A DNA stretch of 64,000 nt from Entophlyctis helioformis (GCA_025526915.1 JAHLKH010000094.1:33795-97794); one strand, 5' to 3'. Shown: positions 45,080 to 56,944, numbered from the stretch's first letter. Notes: generated by a model not told the origin, from the sequence alone. Numbers and translations are program-made.

Positions 45080-45546
45080 ATGCTGCAGCTCTTCGCAACC
45101 GCCGCCGTCCTCGCCGTGGGCGCCTCTGCACAGCTCATCCCCATCGAGGTGCCCGCCAACTTCAACCCGGGCAACTGCGTGTCCAAGCGCATGGCCTTTG
45201 ACCAGAAGCGCATCTTCCCGCTGTACGGCAACGAGGCGCTGCGCTTCACCGTCGACCCGGCCGACTACGACTTTACGCACGACTACGGCTACGTCGACTA
45301 CACCGGCACGACCGCCAACCTCAAGCTGGTGCCCAACCCCGCCGGCGGCCTGGCCACCGGTGCCCGCCTGTCGACGACCGGCTACTTCCGCTACGGCAAG
45401 CTGACGGCCCGCTTCAAGCCGCTCGAGGGCACCGGCCTCTTGACGACGTTTGTGACCTGGAGCGACCGCCATGCACCTGCCGAAAAGGTGCGCTTTGACT
45501 GGCAGGCTGTGTGGTTGTCCTTCTGGCTGTCTAACCACCAGTGACC

Positions 45547-45579
<33 letters not shown>

Positions 45580-46580
45580 CTCAGGAGTACGTCCAGGACG
45601 AGATTGACTGGGAGATCCTCGGCAAGGACACCAGCAAGCCCGAGACCAACGTCTTTACCTACAAGACCACCAGACTCGAGCGGGTGAGTGGCGGCTCTGC
45701 TGCTTTGTTTTGTTGCTTGCGGCTGCAGCCCCTTGCCAGCCCGCCCCTGGCCGCCCTTCATCAGCCTGTCGCCGCACGTCGCCGCCTGCAGCACACTGGC
45801 GCCGCCTCGTGCTGGCCGTGCTCGCCGTGTCGGCCAAAGGGATGCGAGGGGGCTGTTTGTGCGGGTGCACCCTCACACAGCCACCCCGCCCGCCGATTCT
45901 GCGGAGATGGCCGTGTGGCAGTGACAACCGACGCGTTCAAATTTGCATGTGACAAAGACGGGCAGCGACTGACGCGACGAATACATGGACGCATGGCATC
46001 GCATGATGGTTCGCTGCGTGGCATTGTGTGATGCGTGACAGGGTCTGCACGGCGGCCCGATTGCCGGCACCATCGCCAAGAACGCCGTGCACGAGTTCTC
46101 GATCGACTGGCGCAGCGACCGCATCGACTGGGCCGTCGACGGCGTCATTGTCAAGACGCTCAACAAGAACCAGTCGTTTGGCCTGCCCGGCTCGCTGCCC
46201 GCCGGCCAGTTCTGGTTCCCCGAGTCTGCGTCGCGCGTGCAGGTGTCGGTGTGGGACTCGTCCAACCAGCCCAACTGGGCCGGCGGCCCGATTGTGTTCC
46301 CGACCACGGGCAACCTCACGGCGCCGTTCGAGTGGGTCGACATCCAGTGCTACGACGACAACAACAACCCCGTGCAGACGTGGTCCGTCGACGGCACCGG
46401 CGCCGCAAAGGCCGTGCCTCCCAGACCCAAGCCGTCCACCTCTGCGGCCCCGTCGTCGCCGACCGCCAAGCCCACGCCGGCCCCACCGTCCGCACGTCCA
46501 CCAACGCCGCCGGCATGTCTGCGCCGTCCAGCATGCTGCTTGCTGTCGCTGGTGCGCTTGCCGCCCTGCTCTCGCTCTGA
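45080..46580 (+). CDS. GH16 CRH-like chitin-glucan transglycosylase, GPI-anchored
   Basis: Secreted cell-wall enzyme resembling Crh1, which joins chitin to beta-glucan. Signal peptide at residues 1-17 ('MLQLFATAAVLAVGASA' before Q). Exons 45080-45487, 45585-45683 and 46042-46580. The GH16 catalytic motif 'DEIDWEILG' (two acids of D-E-x-D-x-E) is intact. 'TGARLSTTGYFRYGKLTARF', 'HEFSIDWRSDRIDWAVDG' and 'FWFPESASRVQVSVW' are CRH-type. After a Pro/Ser/Thr-rich linker one base is lost near 46475; in the shifted frame the protein ends in a GPI-type signal, 'AAGMSAPSSMLLAVAGALA' and a few more hydrophobic residues to the TGA at 46580. Intron 1 ends in a (CA)n tract. No chitin-binding module is seen. 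Confidence 0.92.
45555..45580 (+). repeat. (CA)n tract at the end of GH16 intron 1
   Basis: About 13 CA units immediately before the acceptor 'cctcag'. Confidence 0.9.
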
Positions 46581-46877
46581 GACTGTCGTGTTGGTCGTGT
46601 GTCTGGTCTGGTCTGGCCGTGTCTGCATACATTGAATACAATCCCTTCTTGCATCCTTGACAAGCGTGTGTCTGTGTTTCAAGCGTATAAGTCGATGATG
46701 CGCACATGCAGGCACAGGAGTGCACATTTCCCCGCAGGTTTTCCCGAGATCAGCGTCAACGATGACGCGGTGCACGTGGCGTCTGTGCGGGTGAACTTCC
46801 GCGCCGCCAGACTGCCCTCTCCTCGCCTGCAAAGCACAATTCCGGCTTTCCCCCCGCAACCAAGTCGCAGCGGCAAA

Positions 46878-48335
46878 ATGGCTTCCATCAAGGCAATTTT
46901 GGACGACGTCGACGGCGCAACCGACGACGGAGGCGACTGCACCATCGCCTGCGTCCGGCCCATGGCTGCGGCAGCCTGCAGCTTCGACAACGCCCCGCAC
47001 GGCAACGCCCCGCGAGGAAACGCCCCGCAGTACAGCCGCAACACCAGGGAGGCGGCGCACGCTGCTGCGACAGTGCTGCTGCCCGGCGACAGCCACTGGG
47101 ACCGGCTGTCGCCAGAGACGGCCCGCCGCATCCTCCTGTTTGCAAGCCCGTACACCCGCCTGATCAACGGGCTTTTGGGCCTCGCCCGGCTGGATGAAAA
47201 GGAGCGGCTTGGGCTTTGGCGGGATGTGCTTGCGCACGACTGGCCGGGCGACCTCGGCCTGCTGCCCGAGGTCAAGCTCGAGTACCCTGACATGGCCGGC
47301 GTCTGTTCGCGGTCCATGTACCACCGCCTCTGCGCACGATTCCCCAAGCAGGCCGACGTCGTCATCAACACCCTGTACGACCGCACATGGAACTTTTACG
47401 ACGTGGACTACGAGACGTCGCTTCCTGGCGACATGCGGCTGGTGTTCCAGTTGCGGCACATACCCATGCACAACGGCTGGTTCGACCTCGTGGATTTGTC
47501 GTATCCCATCGCGCTCGGCTGGTACTCGATCGTCTTTGGCCACACCGAGATGCTGCGCCATCTGGCCCACACCCTGCGGCTCGTCGACCTGGCCAGATTC
47601 AACAGGGCGGCGGTGCGGTCGCTGAGCGCCGAGTTTGTGGCCATTGATGTGGCTGCCGACGACGGATACCTCGAGATTGTGCAGATGCTGCACCATGCCG
47701 GCAACAATGCCTGCACCAAGGACGCGATGCGCCGGGCGTCGGCCAGTGGCCATCTGCATGTCATCAAGTGGCTCCACGAGAACCGCCGCGAAGGCTGCTC
47801 CACAGACGCCATGGACGCAGCAGCCAAGAACGGACATCTACACGTGATCCAGTTCCTGCACACGCACCGCACCGAGGGGTGCACCAAGAACGCCATGGAC
47901 AGCGCGGCGGCACACGGCCATCTGCACGTCGTCCGCTGGTTGCATGAGAACCGCCACGAAGGGTGCACGACCGATGCCATGGACAAGGCCGCCATGTACG
48001 GCCACCTGGACGTTGTGCGGTGGCTCCACGACAACCGCAAGGAAGGCTGCACCAGCGAGGCGCTCACGTGGGCCGCGTCTTACGGACACATTGCTGTTGT
48101 GATCTATCTGATCACCCAGTGCGGCGAGGTCCCGTCCAAGCAGCGCTTCATTGCGGTTGCCAAAGCAGGCAACCTGCAAATGGTCAAATGCCTGATGCAG
48201 TACCTGCCCGTCTCGGTCATCACGCCCGACTGGATTGGCCAGGCGTTTGCCCAAACGGTCGGCCGCAAGATGTGCACGGATGTGGCGCAGTTCTTGGCAG
48301 ACCACGTTCGCAACCAGGCCAAAACCATGTCGTGA
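46878..48335 (+). CDS. Ankyrin-repeat protein of the WLHENR type, intronless
   Basis: 485 residues from the ATG at 46878. After a low-complexity N-terminus with a 'GNAP' repeat comes a helical segment 'LSPETARRILLFASPYTR' that could be F-box-like. Then come about six divergent ankyrin repeats; the last four are nearly alike, with the pattern G-H-L-H-V-(I/V)-x-(W/F)-L-H-x-(N/H)-R-x-E-G-C-(S/T). This WLHENR..EGC ankyrin subtype is known from large expanded families in chytrids, oomycetes and amoebae, and in giant viruses. No intron is needed, while nearly every other gene of this size here has several. Binding partner unknown. Confidence 0.85.
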   Translation: MASIKAILDDVDGATDDGGDCTIACVRPMAAAACSFDNAPHGNAPRGNAPQYSRNTREAAHAAATVLLPGDSHWDRLSPETARRILLFASPYTRLINGLLGLARLDEKERLGLWRDVLAHDWPGDLGLLPEVKLEYPDMAGVCSRSMYHRLCARFPKQADVVINTLYDRTWNFYDVDYETSLPGDMRLVFQLRHIPMHNGWFDLVDLSYPIALGWYSIVFGHTEMLRHLAHTLRLVDLARFNRAAVRSLSAEFVAIDVAADDGYLEIVQMLHHAGNNACTKDAMRRASASGHLHVIKWLHENRREGCSTDAMDAAAKNGHLHVIQFLHTHRTEGCTKNAMDSAAAHGHLHVVRWLHENRHEGCTTDAMDKAAMYGHLDVVRWLHDNRKEGCTSEALTWAASYGHIAVVIYLITQCGEVPSKQRFIAVAKAGNLQMVKCLMQYLPVSVITPDWIGQAFAQTVGRKMCTDVAQFLADHVRNQAKTMS

Positions 48336-48549
48336 CCACCTGTCCGCGGCATCTTCATTCATATCTATAAACACCATCCATGTACACTCATTCACACATG
48401 CCCGTTCTGGCGTGTTCAAGAGCGAGAATCGACTTGATGGCATTTTACTGAACCTTGGGTTTACGCCCTACCCCCACCTGTGCACACCATCCACACTGGT
48501 CCATACGTCTTTATTGTTTGCCATGCCAACGCGCGCGAGTGGCTTGGCG

Positions 48550-51500
48550 TTACGAAACCTTGTAGTCGCGTTCCATGCAGTAGTAGTCAATGGGCACGCC
48601 GCGGCCAATGTCTGGATTCAGCGACCACACTGGCGCCTCGATGCCCCACTGCCCAATCAGCGTGATGAGCAGCACACAGATGCCGACGCCTGAATCCAGT
48701 GCGACCTGCCGCGATCCAACAGCAACGCGCGTTAGTTGGCCACACATCACACATCACAACCATAGCCATCACCATAGCCACTAACACTTACAGCGAGCAC
48801 ATAGTTGTACTTTGCCCACCATCCATGGTACCGCTCAAACAGGAAGCGCTGAAAGAACCAAGCGACCGCAAACGGCACCACAAAGTAGTTTTGGAACTGT
48901 CCTGGCCCGTTGAACGACGCGAGCAGCGGCACATGCACCAGCCGCCACATGGGCGACGGAAGCCAGTACTTGTCGAGCGCCCACGGCACAACCGGCAGCA
49001 GCAGGCCGAGAGCAAAGAACCACAGCGTCGCAGCGTAGGGCGAGCCGATGCCAAAGAAGCGCGCAGGACCAATGGCACCCCAGATGGCTCCTGCGTTGAA
49101 AAAGATGAAATAGTTGGTGGCCTGCCAGTCGCCCGTGCCCACGACGCTGCCCATATGGTCCAGCACCCAGAACGTCGTGGCCGTGTTCACGATGGCGCCG
49201 ACGAGCGACCCGTACAGCTGGGCGAGCACCATATGCACCGGGTTGATGTGCAGGTAATGTCCGAGCTTGAGATCCGACAAGAGCGTGATGGCCTGGATGA
49301 CCGAGTTGGTGCCGAGTGACTTGAACGCCATGACTGCCACCGTCTTGCCCGGAATGAGCAGGCCAATGACAAACTCGGTGAGCACGTTGAGGCCGAGCCG
49401 CTGGCCAGACACGGCCGTGATGATGCCGATCGGGAGCACCGAGAGCGCCGCCATGAACAGACACAGGAACACGGCCCACACGGGCATTTCAAACGGCGTC
49501 GTCTGCGAGATGATGATCTGCAGGCCCACGAGCGCTGCCAGGAGGAGTGCAAAGAACCGTTCGGGGACGTGTGGGTACGATGCCATGAGCTGGTTGTGGA
49601 TATCTCCTGTCGCGCCGGCCTTGCGTGCTGCTGCTGCTGCTGCTGCTGCTGCGGATCGGCCGCCTAGTCCCAGATTTTGCTCCAGATCGCTGGCCATGTC
49701 GGCAAGACTGTCGTCCACCGACGCAAAGGCCGCGCGTGCTTGCTCCCATATCTCTGTGCCGTGCCACAGGAACACGTGGACGAATGCAGCCACGATCGAC
49801 AGAAAGGATGTCGCATAGACCACTGCGGTTGCTCGCGATCAGAGCGTGTCGGAAACGCAACTTTCATGTCACACTCGCCGGCATGCACTTACAGGCAAAG
49901 AACGATGTGATGTAGATGGGCGCCTGTGCCTTGTACACAGTCTCGTTGAGGTCAAAGGACGGCAGCTGGTACAGCTTGACAGCCGATATGCGGTTGCCCG
50001 ATGCGTTGAACAGATCTGCCGAATTGAGGACAGGGATAGGAGTGCCGTCGGGATACTTGTACACATGCAGCTTCTGGTCAGCGCCAAACGCATTGGCATC
50101 TGTCTCGTGCGGGCACGGTCAGTCCGTCAAGCAACTCATTGGCACTTCATGCTGAGCAAGCCGGCTTGTTCAAGGCGGCATCTTACAAAAGACGAGCGGG
50201 GTAATGACCCATGCGAAAATGACGTTGGATGCCAGCATGTTGATCGTCGCCCACCACGGCGTCGTGAGCTGCCCGCCGCCGATATAGTACCAGTCGAGCG
50301 TGAGGCCGCCGATTCCGACGCCATACCGGTTCTCGGTCGACGCAAGGAACTTGATCCACCGACTGCCGGCAAACAGCAGACACAGCGGCGAAAAGCTCTG
50401 CAGTGCAACCATAAAGTACTGCGGGATCCACGTGTACAGGAACGCTGCAACAAACGCGATCCAGAAGAAGTTGAACCGTGACACTGCCAGGGGAGCGTCA
50501 TGGTGTGTGCATGGATGGCGCAGCACGGCAAGGATCGGTGAGCCAGCCTGCAGCAGGCCATCTCAAGACACCGCTCAGCCACCTGCTCACATTTGTACTG
50601 AGACCGTGTGTCGTTGGAGTGCTCCGCGTGGAAGCCGACAAACAGCGCGACCGTGGACAAGATGCCTGGCCAGATCATCGATCGCGGCTTGACCAAGTAC
50701 CTCCGTGCGAGGCCAGCCATGCCAAACCCAACAAACTGCGTCGTGAGAACCCACAGCAGGGACTCGAGGAAGGTGATGTCTGTGTTGCCCTGTCCGCGGA
50801 TGCCATCAAACCCATGCGCGGTCAGATGCAGTGCAAGCCACCGTCACACGCAGCTCTCCCACCATGAACATGGCCGATTTCTGCGTGACGACATTGTCGA
50901 TGCCATAGCCGACGCTCGCGCCGGCCGATGCAATGACCGTCACGAGCACATGTTCCTTGATGCCAAAGCGGCCCGGGTTGGTCGGCCACTTGTATCCGCA
51001 TATGGATATCTCGCGACGCGGCACAACGGTCGCGAGAAAGATGCCCATGGGATACGACAGCAGCGTTGCGAGGAAGGACGGGATGGAAAAGGGCGTTGTG
51101 CGGAAGGCCAGGATCGCATTGACGGCTCCGAGGAACACGCACCATGCGGTGCCTAGTGCGAGCGCGCGCAGCGTCAGGCTTGGCGCGTTTGGATCGTCTG
51201 TCGTGGGCACGATGCTCGATGTTCTGTCGTCGCATGGATGGGTGCAGGCAGCATGCACAGCAGATGAGCGTGTTGTGCCATGCGGTGCCATGCGGTGCTC
51301 TGTATGTCGTGCACGCTACGCCAGCCCGCAACATGCCAGTGTTCTTACAGGAGATCTGCGCTGTTGCCGTGGACGTCGCCGTGGCAGTGGCAGGCAAGCG
51401 TCAGTCGGCCGTCCATCGAAGCAGTGCCATGAACGGCAACGAGCATCCAACCCACTCTGGCGCAGCGCCGTGCCGCCCGTCGCGAGAACGTCGCTGTCTG

Positions 51501-51883
51501 CGGCCTCGCCCGCCACGGCCGCTGCGACCCGTGCCGTCCTCCACCAGCCCATACTCATCGTCGTCGTTGCCCTCGTTGCCATTGTCGTCGTCGTCCGAGT
51601 CTGGCGGAGTGTCCTTGTCCAGCGAGTCAAGCTGGACGTCAACGGGCTGCAGTTGGTGCAGCCGCGCAGCAGGACGTCAGCTCGAGGGATGCGCAGTGCC
51701 AGCCACGCAGCCGCCTGCATGCCAGCGTGTCCGCGTGCCCGCAAACAAACGCACTTGGTACTCCAGGTCGCTCTCGCCCACCGGCGACAGCATCGGCACG
51801 CGCAGCATCGACCCGCTCTTTCGTCGTTTTGGAGGCACCGTCGGCGGTCTTCCGGCGAGGCGGAATGCCGGCAACCTCTGCAC
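48550..51883 (-). CDS. OPT-family oligopeptide transporter
   Basis: Proton-coupled plasma-membrane transporter for small peptides. Multi-exon on the minus strand; exon 1 is 51883-51755 (donor GTGCGT). The acidic N-terminus ('DSDDDDNGNEGNDDDEYG') precedes 'DDPNAPSLTLRALALGTAW', the usual OPT entry into the first membrane helix. Later blocks: 'FRTTPFSIPSFLATLLSYPM', 'GIKEHVLVTVIAS', 'WIPQYFMVALQSFSPLCLLF', 'LTLDWYYIGGGQLTTPWWA', 'PFEMPVWAVFLCLFMAAL' and 'LLIPGKTVAVMAFKSLGTNS'. Then come 'ITLLSDLKLGHYLHINPVHM', 'TGDWQATNYFIFFNAGAIWG' and the C-terminal 'PIDYYCMERDYK'. Around 12-14 membrane helices are visible. Internal exon edges in 49800-50900 were only roughly placed. Confidence 0.94.
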
Positions 51884-52014
51884 GCGCCGCTGTGCCGCTG
51901 TGGCTTGGCTGTGGCGCTGGGCAAGTCGCGTATTCGTGCATGTTGGTCTGCTGGTTTGCTTTATTGGCCGGCCGTGCGTGTACAGGGCAAGGCTGTGGCC
52001 ACACGTTCATGCCG

Positions 52015-54792
52015 CTAACGACGTGCCTCGAGCTCGTGCAGCACGCACTCAAGGACGCGGCGGCGCTCGTGTGCCGGCGTCTCGTGGGTCGCCATGAAGT
52101 AGAGCACGTTGCCGAGCGGGCGGGCGTACACATTGTGCGTGCCAGACTCGCGGAGCGCCTCCACAATGCTGGCCGTGGCCGTCGATCCGTAGCCTGGCGG
52201 TCGGCCGCGATCCAATAAACAGCGTCAGCATGCGATTGCACTGCACAGATCCAGCATCCGCAGCGGCACTTACCCTGCTCGGTGGCAGCGAGCTCGACCG
52301 CAAACACGGTGCCGATGGCACAACGCCGTCCACAGTCGGCAGCCCAGAGATGCGCTCCACAAGATCCGCATCCCAGACACACGTCACCGCGTCACCGACA
52401 GGCCAGCGTCTTTCTGCTGCTTCTGCTGGATCTCGTCCAGCAGCTCCATGCTGCGCAGCGCAACCTGGCATCCAACCGGATGTGCCGTGAACGAGTGGCC
52501 GTGAAGAAGCGCCTTGGTCTTGGTGTCGGCCAGGAACGGCTCAAAGATGGCTTCGCTGGCGAGCGTGACGGCAAGCGGCACAATGCCCGTCAAGCACTTT
52601 GCGTAGCAGGCGATGTCGGGATCGACTCCCACGAGCGATTTGCCTGCGCTGACAAACCCGAGTCGGTGCATGCCCACAAACACTTCGTCAAAGATGACGG
52701 GGATCGAGTATGTGCGGTCGCCACTGCTGCTGTCGCTGCCCTTGTTGGGCTGCTTGCGGTTGCGCACGGCACGGACAAGCTCGCGCTGGAAGAGCGGATC
52801 GACCCACAGCATGCCGCCTGCACCGAGGATCACAGGCTCGATCATCAGCGCACCAAACACGCGTCCCTGCGCCTCGGCCTCGTCCAGCGTCGCCGCGATG
52901 AACGAGCGGTACGCCACTGCAAGCTCGGTGTTGTCTCTGTCGAGCGAAAACACAGCGTCGGCCGACTTGAACGCCGTCTTGGCGTTGGCGTCCTGGGTCT
53001 TGGTCGCCATGCTGTTAGGCATGCGCACATGGTACGAGCCGTTCTTGAGAATCACCGTGGGCGGGTCAAACCAGAGACCGCGGCCCGTGTACCAGTCAAC
53101 CTGCTCGTTGTAGACATTGGGGCTGCAGACATCCATGGCGCCGATCGTGTCACCGTGGTATGCACCTTCCAGACCAATGCATTCCAGACGCGGCTTGGTG
53201 AGGTTGCGGTCCACCACGGTCTTCTTGAACGCCATCTTCAGCGCGACTTCGGTGGCAGTCGACCCGTCGTCGGTGTAAAAGACACGCGATGCCCAGCCCT
53301 TGCCCGCAGTGTCGAGCAGACGCTCAGCGAGTGACAGCGCAGGCTCGTGCACGGCTTCAGGGAAAATGACATGGCCGTAGCGGCCAGCGGCGTTGGCGGC
53401 TGCTTTGGCAAGCTCAATGTTGCCGTGCCCAACACCCTGCGTCCACCACGAGCCGCAAGCATCAAACAGCTGGCGCGACTCTTGCGACGGCCGGTCAAAG
53501 ACGGTAAAGTGGTCCCGTGTGCCGAGTCGATGATGAGCTTGGGCTCTTGACGTTGCATGCTGGGTGAATGGCCACCACAGCTTGGAGGCTGCAGCCGCAG
53601 ACATGTCGTTGAGCCGCCTGACGCGATCCACATGGGACTCGAGCAGATGACGAATGATTGACACGGCCGGGACATCCGCGCCTTCGTAGTAGACCATCAT
53701 GTTGGTGTAGTCCAGCAGCGGGTTGTTTCCGCCCGCCGCTGCTGCTGCTGTGTCGGCATGGGCGGCGGCATGGGGATGGTGAAGACGAGCGTGCCGCGAT
53801 CCACGTTGCGCGCGATGATCTCGTTGTTTCTGTACTTTGGATTGTCGAACATGACGACCGCGGGCACGTCAAAGCCACGGGTGCGCATGGCTTCGTAGGA
53901 CGAGAGCGTGGTGGAGATGCCACCGAGCATCGCGTCGCCGACGAGGACGGACGGAAAGCGGAACGGACGGTATGCATCCGACTGCAGCGAGCCCGACATG
54001 GTTGGACTGTGCACACCTGTCATGCGATCGTCGTGGGCCGTTGGGCATCGTTGTGGCATCGCAGCGGGATCGTTGTGGGATCGCAGCGATATCGCAAGAC
54101 GCCGCCAGAGGCACGGATCACGGGTTGTGAGTCACCGACTCATGATCGCATGCGGCGCATTCGCCGGATCGCATGCAGACAGCCATTATGCCCGCTTCCG
54201 AGCAGAGAGGCGCTTGGCCGACGGCGCTTACCTCCGGCAGTCTCGACAAGCGCCAGACCGAGGCCGCTGTCCTGGCCGGGCACGGCGAGCGAGGCGGCAA
54301 ACTCGCCCAGAGCCTCGCTGATGCTGGATCGCAGGACCGAGTCTGGATAGACTCTGTTCTCCTGGATGGCGGTCAGGTGCGGGCTTGCGGGCTCGGTGTA
54401 CGTGTACAGCACCTTGGACCGGATCGACGGGCAGAACGACTGCACATGTCTGCCGTTGGAGGGTGCGGTGGCATTCACGTCAGGCTGGTGCTGTGTATGC
54501 GGGCGGCGATGCGGGCAAGCCGGCCGGATACACGCACGCAGACAGCACGCACACGCAGATACGCACGCACGCACCTTGCATCCGAGTCTGCGGGGAATCC
54601 CGTCTGCACAGGCTTGAGGTACATCACGTTGGGCCGCGAGCTGGACGAGCCCAGGACGGCAGATGCCGCGCGGCACAGGGCGGTGGAAGCCACCGTCTTG
54701 CCGACGCCGGTGTTGGCCGCAAACACCGTGAAGACGGGCAGCGAGCTGCGCAGGTGCTGCGCCGTCGCCCTCGTCGTTGTCGTTGTCGTCAT
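52015..54792 (-). CDS. BIO3-BIO1: Fused dethiobiotin synthetase / DAPA aminotransferase (BIO3-BIO1)
   Basis: Bifunctional enzyme for two consecutive biotin steps: KAPA to DAPA (BioA, PLP) and DAPA to dethiobiotin (BioD, ATP). The N-terminal BioD part has the P-loop 'FAANTGVGKTVAST' and 'YLKPVQTGFP'; it then continues with 'LALVETAGG' / 'VHSPTMSGSLQSDAYRPFRF' and 'PSVLVGDAMLGGISTTLSSY'. The C-terminal BioA part has 'WWPFTQH', 'ACGSWWTQGVGHGN', 'VFYTDDGSTATEVALKMAF', 'EGAYHGDTIGAMD', 'PVIFDEVFVGMHR' and the PLP-lysine region 'CYAKCLTGIVPLAVTLAS'. Exon 1 54792-54575 (donor GTGCGT). Last exon ends 'HERRRVLECVLHELEARR' at 52015. It is divergent from biotin synthase. Confidence 0.96.
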
Positions 54793-54907
54793 GGTCGTCG
54801 CGTCGGCTGCCTCTTATCTGCTGGTGCACTTGGCGACGGTTGCTCAAAGTGCAACCGATCGCGGTTTCCCCACAACCAACCACAACCCAACCACAACCAC
54901 AACCGCC
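54793..54907. promoter_or_regulatory. Bidirectional promoter of the biotin genes
   Basis: 115 bp between the divergent ATGs of BIO3-BIO1 and BIO2. It contains direct repeats 'aaccaacc / aacccaacc / aaccacaacc' at about 54873-54902. Shared control of the two genes is an inference from this layout. Confidence 0.6.
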
Positions 54908-56868
54908 ATGTTCGCCGTCGCCAGAGCATCCATCTCAAGAGCAGCAGCGTCGGCAGCAGCCGCGCATGCCGCCCGCTGCGCCGTGCGTGTGTCTGCGCTG
55001 ACTGCCGCAAGAGCCGCGTCGCTGTCGTCGGCGTCTGCAGCCCGCCTTGCGCAGCAGGGCTCGCCGCTCATGGACCGCCCTCGGCTGCATCTGCATCTGC
55101 TGTTGGTGCTGCTGTTGGGCATCTGCTGCTGCTGCTGCTGCCGCTGCGCGGTGCGATCCGCCACGACTGGACCCGCGAGCAGATCCAGGCCATCTACGAC
55201 CGCCCGCTGCTCGACCTGCTGTACCAGGCCGTGAGTCTCGCCTCATAGTCTCGCCCTAGTCTGCGTATCTGTCCAGCAAGTAGCCGTCCAACTCACCCGC
55301 CCGTGCGCTGGCAGGCCACCGTCCACCGCATGCACCACAACGCCCGCGAGGTGCAGCAGTGCACGCTGCTGAGCATCAAGACCGGCGGCTGCTCAGAGGA
55401 CTGCTCCTACTGGTAAGCCGGCCCCGTGTCTGCGCATCGGCCCGCCATCTGCCCGCCATCGGCACCCATCGCTTGCCATCCGCCTCAGTCCCCGCAACAC
55501 AACGCCGCCCGTGGGCAGTTGCACCGCTCGCCTGACACGCTCGCCTGACGAGTCACGCTGACGCTCGCCATCTCTGCGTGCTCCCCACACACCAGCCCGC
55601 AGTCCTCAAAGTACAAGACGTCCGTCAAGGCGTCCAAGCTGCTGCAGGAGGACGAGGTGCTGACCGCCGCTCGTGCGGCCAAGGATGCCGGCAGCTCCCG
55701 CTTCTGCATGGTGCGTCGTTTGCTGCTCGCCATCCTGCCTGCCATGCCCTGCCTGCTGCTGCCTGCCTGCCTTCTGCCGTCTGGACCTGCTCTGACTCGC
55801 ATGCCGGCCTGTGTGTAGGGTGCTGCCTGGAGAGACGTCAAGGGCCGCAAGACCAACTTTAACCAGATCCTCGGCTATGTCCGCGAGATCCGGTGAGCCA
55901 GCACGGTGCACTCTGTTCACGCGAGCGTTGGTGCGAGTCCACTAACGCTGGACGGCCAATGCATGCCATGGCAGATCGATGGGCATGGAGGTCTGCTGCA
56001 CACTCGGTATGCTGTCGCCCGAGCAGGCCAAGGCGCTCAAGGAGGCCGGCCTGACTGCCTACAACCACAACCTCGACACCAGCCGCGAGTTCTACCCCAA
56101 GATCATCACGACCCGCAGCTACGACGAGCGTCTCGAGACCATTGCCAACGTGCGCGACGCCGGCATCTCTGTCTGCTCTGGCGGCATCATTGGTCTTGGC
56201 GAGCAGCACGAGGACCGTGTGGGCATGCTCCACACACTGTCCACTCTTCCCGAGCACCCCGAGAGTGTGCCCATCAACGCGCTTCTGGCTGTCGCCGGCA
56301 CGCCTCTTGAGGAGCAAAAGGTGTGTCCTGATCGGCGTGCGTGCGTGTCTTGTAGGCATGCAACAGGCCTCTGACGCTCTTGGGACGGCTCGCGCCGATC
56401 CAGCCCGTGTCTGTGTGGGAGATGGTCCGCATGATCTCAACGGCCCGCATTGTTATGCCGCGTTCCATGGTCCGTCTGTCTGCTGGCCGTGTCCGCTTCT
56501 CGCCCGCCGAGCAGGTAAGCGCCATCCATCCGCCCATTCGACCCATCTGCGACTGCTGCTGATTGCTGACTGCTGACTGCTGACTTGACACCGACATGGA
56601 CTCGGACTCGGACTCGGACCCGGATGTGACGGGCAATCGTGATCAGGCCATGTGCTTCATGGCCGGCGCCAACTCGATCTTCACGGGCGACAAGCTGCTC
56701 ACAACGCCCAACAACGCCTTTACAGACGACCAGGCCATGTTCAACGCTCTCGGCCTTGTTCCCAAGCAAGCCAACTTTGAGCAGGGCAAGCAGATGCCGT
56801 CGGAGGATGCGTTTCTGCCGGACGCGCAGCCTGCAACACGGACGCCTGGCAAGCTTGTCCTCGAGTAG
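54908..56868 (+). CDS. BIO2: Biotin synthase, mitochondrial
   Basis: Radical-SAM enzyme inserting sulfur into dethiobiotin. The N-terminus (Ala/Arg/Ser, no acids for about 45 residues) looks mitochondrial. Exons after the first: ...-55230, 55315-55412, 55596-55710, 55819-55892, 55975-56320, one ending near 56515, and 56647-56868. The 4Fe-4S motif C-x3-C-x2-C is '[10 protein letters not shown]'; its last Cys codon TGC is split by an intron (TG|C). '[20 protein letters not shown]', '[15 protein letters not shown]', '[17 protein letters not shown]', '[18 protein letters not shown]', 'MVRLSAGR' and '[20 protein letters not shown]' are conserved. One base appears lost near 55140 in a CTG-rich stretch, and the join near 56360 is also out of phase as read. 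Confidence 0.96.
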
Positions 56869-56944
56869 AACCTCTCCCTCTGGATCTCTCCCTCTGGATC
56901 TCTCTCCTCGTGCCAGGCCCACCTTCTTTATCCGCCACCAATGA

